Of a stretch of 58,060 nt of DNA, positions 54,061 through 58,060 are shown one piece after another. The stretch lies in the NCBI RefSeq assembly GCF_003053725.1, contig NZ_QAYC01000021.1, forward strand, positions 1 through 58,060. Direction: 5' to 3'. The notes beneath the pieces were generated by a model, which was given only the letters and a program-made list of their open reading frames with translations, was not told the DNA's origin and ran no database searches. Both the position numbers and the translations under genes were made by a program. How positions within the stretch are numbered: position 1 is the stretch's first letter; every line of letters starts with the position of its first letter. The DNA is from Rhodovulum kholense (lineage in GTDB: Bacteria; Pseudomonadota; Alphaproteobacteria; Rhodobacterales; Rhodobacteraceae).

Positions 54061-55761
54061 CTACATCACCAGATAGGGGCGGCGCAAAGGCGGCGGCCGA
54101 AGGCGGCTTTCATCGGCCGGGAAATCGCCCACCAGATGGGGCAGCATTCCCTCGTTTTTCAACCGTTGCAGGAAGGCGCCAAAGCCGGACAGCGGCACCA
54201 GCCGGGGGGCCGCCGCCAACGGCAGCCGCGAACGGGCTTCGGGCGCGATGTCCTCGACCAGGCCCAGCAGCACCTCCATCGGTGTGCGCACCGCATCCGC
54301 CATCGACCAGATTCGCACCCGCGCCCGCACCTGGGGCGCGCGGAGGATATCGAGAAAGGCGGCCTCGACCCTCTGCAGCTCGGCTGCGCGCTTGCGCAGC
54401 ACGGCAAAATCCTGCCCCGACCGAAAAAGCGGCACCGCCCAGGCCCCGGTCGCCACCGCGATATGGGCATTGCGGTCGATGGCCAGCGGCCAGGAGATCT
54501 CTTGCCGGTCGGCCGGTCCGAACATGAAGCACTGGCGTTCGCCGCGCCCGGCCCAGATCAGGTTGCGCAGAAAGCCGCCCGGATCGTAGTCGCGCAGCGC
54601 CGCCGCGTCCGAAATCCCGCCCGAAAAAGACGCCCCGCCGCCAGCGAATTCGGCCCGGTCCGGCGCGAACAGGTGCCCATGCACACGGGCCCCGACATGC
54701 CGTTCGAACCAGGGTGCGAAATCCTCGAAAAGCGCGTCAAAGCCCTGCAGGACGGAAAACGGCGCGCAGGTCGTGGCATGGGCCCAGTCCGGACTGGGCA
54801 GGCGGCTTTGCATGACCAGCCCGGGCCGCCCCCGCACGCGCCGGTCGTCCGCCGCCGTCAGCAGCCGGTCGAGCCGCGCCGGATCTGGCTCGGCCGCCCC
54901 GCGCGCGGGCAGACCCGGATCGAGGAAGGTATCGTATAGCCAGTCCGCCCCGGGCCAGATCTTGCGGGCGACAAAACAGTCCGACCGGCGCAGAAGCTGC
55001 AGGTGATCGTCGTAGAAAACGAAGGGCCGTCCCTGCCGGTTGAACCGCGACAGCGTCAGCGACCGGCTTTCGACCCGGCGGCCGTGGCGGCGCACCAGCG
55101 TCTGGAAATAGCTTTCGTCCGGGATCCAGACCCGCCGGAAATAGCGTTCGATCCGGCGCCGGTCCGGGTCGGTCAGGATCGCGCTCAACGTGCGCCGGGT
55201 CAGGCACCACCATTGCGAGCCCAGATGCGGCTCGAGCCCGGCGGGAGGGCACCGCCGTATCCCAAGCCGCCGTTGCAGCGTGACAAGCTGGTCGAACAAC
55301 CGGCGCTGCCGTTTCCAGGCGAATGGAAAGCTTAACGAAAAGCGTTCGCGGCTGAGCCCGCCCACCGTCCAGGGAACCTCGTCGGTGGTGACGGATTCGA
55401 TGAAATCGGTCTCGGGCCGGGCGGCGAGATAGGCGGTCAGGTCGGCCGCGGGCCGAAGCGGCAGGCAGGCGCCCGATGCCAGATAGACATGGCCGATCGC
55501 CGGAAACTCGGCCAAGGCCAGCTCGACCGCCGCCAGCGTGGCCCGCACGATGGACCAGGTGCCCCATTCGCAGGGATGGCGGGCGCAGAACCGCACATCG
55601 GCAAGCCCGGCCAGCGCCTGCTGCATGGCCATGACCTCGGCCTCGGGCACCCGGCTGTCGACATGGATCACCACCGGACACCCGGCCTCGGCCCAGTGCC
55701 GCGCCACGGCGGCGGCCCGGTCGAGCGCGGTGTGCACGATCATGACAAAGCCGACGCTCAT
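54061..55761 (-). CDS. GT14-type beta-1,6-N-acetylglucosaminyltransferase with C-terminal DUF5927-like domain
   Basis: A 566-residue protein. The first ~290 residues follow the core-2/I-branching (GT14) pattern: MIVHTALDRAAAVARHW, VVIHVDSRVPEAEV, CEWGTWSIVRATLAAVELAL, LASGACLPLRP and GSQWWCLTRRTL, then WIPDESYFQTLVRRHG. The remaining ~250 residues look like DUF5927, a domain found after GT14 in Rhodobacteraceae. It should add a branch sugar to a glycan. Start at 55761 (MSVGFVM) overlaps the preceding glycosyltransferase stop by 4 bases. Confidence 0.85.
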   Translation of the reverse strand: MSVGFVMIVHTALDRAAAVARHWAEAGCPVVIHVDSRVPEAEVMAMQQALAGLADVRFCARHPCEWGTWSIVRATLAAVELALAEFPAIGHVYLASGACLPLRPAADLTAYLAARPETDFIESVTTDEVPWTVGGLSRERFSLSFPFAWKRQRRLFDQLVTLQRRLGIRRCPPAGLEPHLGSQWWCLTRRTLSAILTDPDRRRIERYFRRVWIPDESYFQTLVRRHGRRVESRSLTLSRFNRQGRPFVFYDDHLQLLRRSDCFVARKIWPGADWLYDTFLDPGLPARGAAEPDPARLDRLLTAADDRRVRGRPGLVMQSRLPSPDWAHATTCAPFSVLQGFDALFEDFAPWFERHVGARVHGHLFAPDRAEFAGGGASFSGGISDAAALRDYDPGGFLRNLIWAGRGERQCFMFGPADRQEISWPLAIDRNAHIAVATGAWAVPLFRSGQDFAVLRKRAAELQRVEAAFLDILRAPQVRARVRIWSMADAVRTPMEVLLGLVEDIAPEARSRLPLAAAPRLVPLSGFGAFLQRLKNEGMLPHLVGDFPADESRLRPPPLRRPYLVM

Positions 55762-56768
55762 GCCCAGTTGCCCTGCGAAATCAGGCCCAGCAGATCGAGC
55801 TGGCGCCAGCCTGCGTATGTCTCGGACCCCTCGCACCAAAGCTCTGCCCCGCGATCCAGACCGCTGCGGTAGGCGCGGTATTCGCGGCCGTCGGCATAAT
55901 GCTCTCGCCGCTCGGCCTCTTCGGCGGCCCTGGCGGCGAAGCAATCCAGGAACTTTGCATGCAGCAGCGCCCCGCAGGTCTTTTCGCCGCCGGTCTCGTC
56001 ATAGACGAGGTTCAGCCCGCGCGGCAGCAGCCGGTGGGTCGAGCTGGTATAGACATAGGGGCGGCGCCAGCGCACCAGCGGGATCTTGTTCAGCGCTGGC
56101 GCCTGTTCGGGCGCCTCGGCGAACCAGGCGCGGGCGCGCGGGCCGCCCTGGATCCACAGATTGCGATAGGTGGGGTCCTTCCGGAACCTGTAGCTGCCAC
56201 TGTCGAACCAGCAGGCAATCTCGAACGGGTCCTGCCCGGCGCGATAGCGCGCGGCGCCGATCGGCCCCTTCGGATAGGTGTCGATCAGCATCGCCCCGAA
56301 GGACCGGGTTCCAGCGCTGTCGAGCCAGTCGGTCAGCGCCCGCAGCGGCCGGGTATCGCAATGGGGATAGACCAGAAACTCGTCCACATCGACGGTCAGC
56401 GCCCAATGACCGTGCCCGTAGCGGCTCAGCAGCCCGTTCAACCAGTCGATGCCGAAATGCGCCTGCCGGTAGCTTGCCCCGGTGGTCCAGAGCGACACAT
56501 CCGGCTGGTCCCGCAATAGCGCCTGCGCCCCGTCCTCGGACCCGTTATCGACGATCAGGAAGTGGTCGATGCCAAGCCGACGGTAATAGGTCAGGAAATA
56601 GGGAAGCCGCACCGCCTCGTTGCGCAGGCAGACAAAGGCCAGAAGCGCGCCCGGCCGGATCTGCGCCGTCCGGTCGGCGACAGGCCGCAACTGGCGCCGC
56701 GCGCGCCGTGCCCGCAGCTTCCACAGCTCGCGTTCGAGCCTGAGCCGATATGTGGAGATGGCACCCAA
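55758..56768 (-). CDS. Glycosyltransferase of GT2/GT92-like type (copy B)
   Basis: A 336-residue protein with a GT-A fold: CLRNEAVRLPYFL (48-60), FLIVDNGSEDG (70-80) and the metal-binding DVDEFLVYP (127-135). The C-terminal part has LLHAKFLDCF and a GWRQLDLLGL end. Clearly paralogous to the next gene (56826-57896), with the same block order. Substrate unknown; likely builds a surface glycan with the GT14 protein. Confidence 0.85.
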   Translation of the reverse strand: MGAISTYRLRLERELWKLRARRARRQLRPVADRTAQIRPGALLAFVCLRNEAVRLPYFLTYYRRLGIDHFLIVDNGSEDGAQALLRDQPDVSLWTTGASYRQAHFGIDWLNGLLSRYGHGHWALTVDVDEFLVYPHCDTRPLRALTDWLDSAGTRSFGAMLIDTYPKGPIGAARYRAGQDPFEIACWFDSGSYRFRKDPTYRNLWIQGGPRARAWFAEAPEQAPALNKIPLVRWRRPYVYTSSTHRLLPRGLNLVYDETGGEKTCGALLHAKFLDCFAARAAEEAERREHYADGREYRAYRSGLDRGAELWCEGSETYAGWRQLDLLGLISQGNWA

Positions 56769-56825
56769 GCGGCCTCCTGCCGGTCCCCGTCGGATCGGGA
56801 CTAAAGGAAACCGCCTAAACCTCTC

Positions 56826-57896
56826 TTAAAACGCGCCCATCGGCGCCCAGGCCCCGCCCGCGATCAGCCCCAGCGCCTGCAGCTGGCGCCAGTCGCGGAA
56901 CCGGACCGACCGGGCATCGGCCAGGACCGGGTCGGCAAGAATCGCGTCGTAATAGACGCCATAGCGGCCCGGGTGGGTGAAATGCTGACAACGGACCTTG
57001 TCCTCGGCCGATTTCGCCAGCGCGAGGTCCAGGAACTTGCTGTGCAAAAGCGCGCCGGTGGGCGCGTCCCGCCGCGCATCGAAGCCCGCGTTCAGGCGGC
57101 GCGGCAGGGCGATATGGGTCGAGCTGACATAGACATGGCCGCGCCTCCAGCGAATCAGCGGTGTCTTGTGCAGATGCGGCGCGCGGTCAGGCGCGTCGGC
57201 GAAGAAGGCCCGCCGCCGCACGCCGCCGCGGATCGAGATCCCGGCATACCGGCGCTGGCGGTCCCAGAGATAGCCCTCGGCATCGAAAAGCGGCAGCGCC
57301 TCCAGCGGATCGGCGCCGGGCGCGCAACGCGCCGAGGACAGCGGGCCTTCGGGATAAAGCTCCAGCATCAACGCGGCCAGCATCGGGATGCGGCGGGCGT
57401 CGAGCCAGGCGGTCAACGCGGGCAGGCCGAGGCTGTCATGGCGCGGAAAGACCAGCAATTCGTCGGCATCGAGCGTCAGGCACCAGTGCCCCGCCCCGTG
57501 GCGGGTCAACAGCCAGGTCAGCCAGTCCATGCCGAAGCGCGCCGCGCGATAGGACGCCTCGCTGCGCCAGACCGATACGTCGGGGGCATCGGCCAGAAGC
57601 CGCGGGGTGTCGTCGGTGCTGGCATTGTCGACGATCAGAAACTGGCTGACGCCAAGCCGCCGGTGATGGTCGAGGAAGTGTGGCAGACGCTCGGCCTCGT
57701 TCCGGAGGCAGGCGAAGGCCAGGATCGCCCCGGGGCGAATAGCGGCGGTGCGGTCCGCGACCGGCTGCAACTCGCCTCGCTTGCGCAGCGCCCGGACCAG
57801 AAGCCGTGCCCGGCGCCAGCGCAGCCGGAGGGCCCACCAGGGCCCGTCCGGGTCGGAAAAGAGCCTCAGCCCCTGTATCCGTCCGACTGGAACCAT
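56826..57896 (-). CDS. Glycosyltransferase of GT2/GT92-like type (copy A)
   Basis: A 356-residue paralog of the neighbouring gene: ACLRNEAERLPHFL (62-75), FLIVDNASTDD (86-96), TLDADELLVFP (141-151), LLHSKFLDLAL and RDWRQLQALGL blocks match in order and spacing. It has a ~20-residue longer N-terminus. Its start overlaps the end of galE by 31 bases; a downstream start would avoid this but none is favoured by a ribosome site. Confidence 0.85.
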   Translation of the reverse strand: MVPVGRIQGLRLFSDPDGPWWALRLRWRRARLLVRALRKRGELQPVADRTAAIRPGAILAFACLRNEAERLPHFLDHHRRLGVSQFLIVDNASTDDTPRLLADAPDVSVWRSEASYRAARFGMDWLTWLLTRHGAGHWCLTLDADELLVFPRHDSLGLPALTAWLDARRIPMLAALMLELYPEGPLSSARCAPGADPLEALPLFDAEGYLWDRQRRYAGISIRGGVRRRAFFADAPDRAPHLHKTPLIRWRRGHVYVSSTHIALPRRLNAGFDARRDAPTGALLHSKFLDLALAKSAEDKVRCQHFTHPGRYGVYYDAILADPVLADARSVRFRDWRQLQALGLIAGGAWAPMGAF

Positions 57897-58060
57897 TTCC
57901 AGGCGTCCTGGATCATGGTGGGGAGGTCGGAGCGTTCGGGGACCCAGCCCAGCTCGGTCTCGGCACGGGCGCTGCCCGAGACCAGACGGACCGCGTCGCC
58001 GCCGCGGCGGGGGCCCTCGGAATAAGGCACCGGGCGGTTGGTCACCGCATGCGAGGCCTC
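57866..58060 (-). CDS. galE: UDP-glucose 4-epimerase C-terminal end (partial)
   Basis: The last 64 residues of a protein running in from beyond the right edge. NRPVPYSEGPRRGGDAVRLV and ELGWVPERSDLPTMIQDAWKW match the GalE C-terminus ('RR.GD...L.A....A...LGW.P...DL..I...AW.W'). It interconverts UDP-glucose and UDP-galactose, a likely sugar donor supply for the glycosyltransferases downstream. Confidence 0.9.
   Translation of the reverse strand, partial: EASHAVTNRPVPYSEGPRRGGDAVRLVSGSARAETELGWVPERSDLPTMIQDAWKWFQSDGYRG

Overview
The window is GC-rich chromosomal DNA from an alphaproteobacterium of the Rhodobacteraceae (Rhodobacter/Rhodovulum/Paracoccus type). The assignment rests on a CcrM GANTC methyltransferase, the petP-petR regulator pair, small lineage-typical families (DUF4170, DUF2125, DUF721), the order kdsD-lptC-lptA-lptB-hpf-ptsN and the order HDAC-like hydrolase-xseB-ispA-dxs. 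No species call is attempted.

Layout. Positions 1-2934 are the end of an integrated mobile element: a partial gene, a C5 cytosine methyltransferase with a repetitive recognition region, an excisionase-like HTH gene and a tyrosine integrase that stops 5 bp before the 3' end of a tRNA-Arg(CCT). From 2935 on the content is core genome. 3126-6699 holds a LacI-type regulator and a three-gene lipid-linked sugar set (GT2 synthase, LAB_N membrane protein, GT39 transferase). 6707-9340 (minus) holds three genes of unknown function, including a two-TM protein whose C-terminus reads as an OmpR-type winged helix; I consider this the best candidate for an undescribed system. 9509-16316 carries rnhB, ccrM (three GANTC sites in its leader), mutY, a DUF721 gene, a DsbA-like gene and a CaiB-type CoA-transferase.

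16276-22643 (minus) is a pmbA-cysQ-DUF4170-waaA-like-lpxK cluster preceded by a DUF2125 gene; the waaA-like protein lacks several canonical active-site motifs. 22777-28331 holds an SDR/enoyl-CoA hydratase pair, an EamA transporter, an HU gene with terminator and promoter, a lone CRISPR-like repeat, AMP nucleosidase and an epimerase-like protein. 28349-33632 (minus) is petP-petR, then HDAC-like-xseB-ispA-dxs, giving isoprenoid precursors. 33815-38837 has ilvE, a second EamA transporter, queG, a GST, mtgA and a DUF1269 gene.

38979-45424 (minus) is gltD-GFA-gltB for ammonium assimilation. It is followed by uppP (undecaprenyl phosphate recycling), an NDUFA9-like protein, tRNA-Leu(CAG), an RNase D-like exonuclease and the Kdo/LPS-export operon. 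52630-58060 (minus) is a surface-glycan cluster: the end of galE, two tandem paralogous glycosyltransferases, a GT14-type transferase and a double-domain sulfotransferase. Envelope building recurs through the window (lpxK, waaA-like, kdsD, lptABC, uppP, mtgA, lipid glycosylation, glycan/sulfotransferase cluster). Starts were chosen by ribosome-binding site, family alignment from memory and neighbour overlap; no database search was possible.
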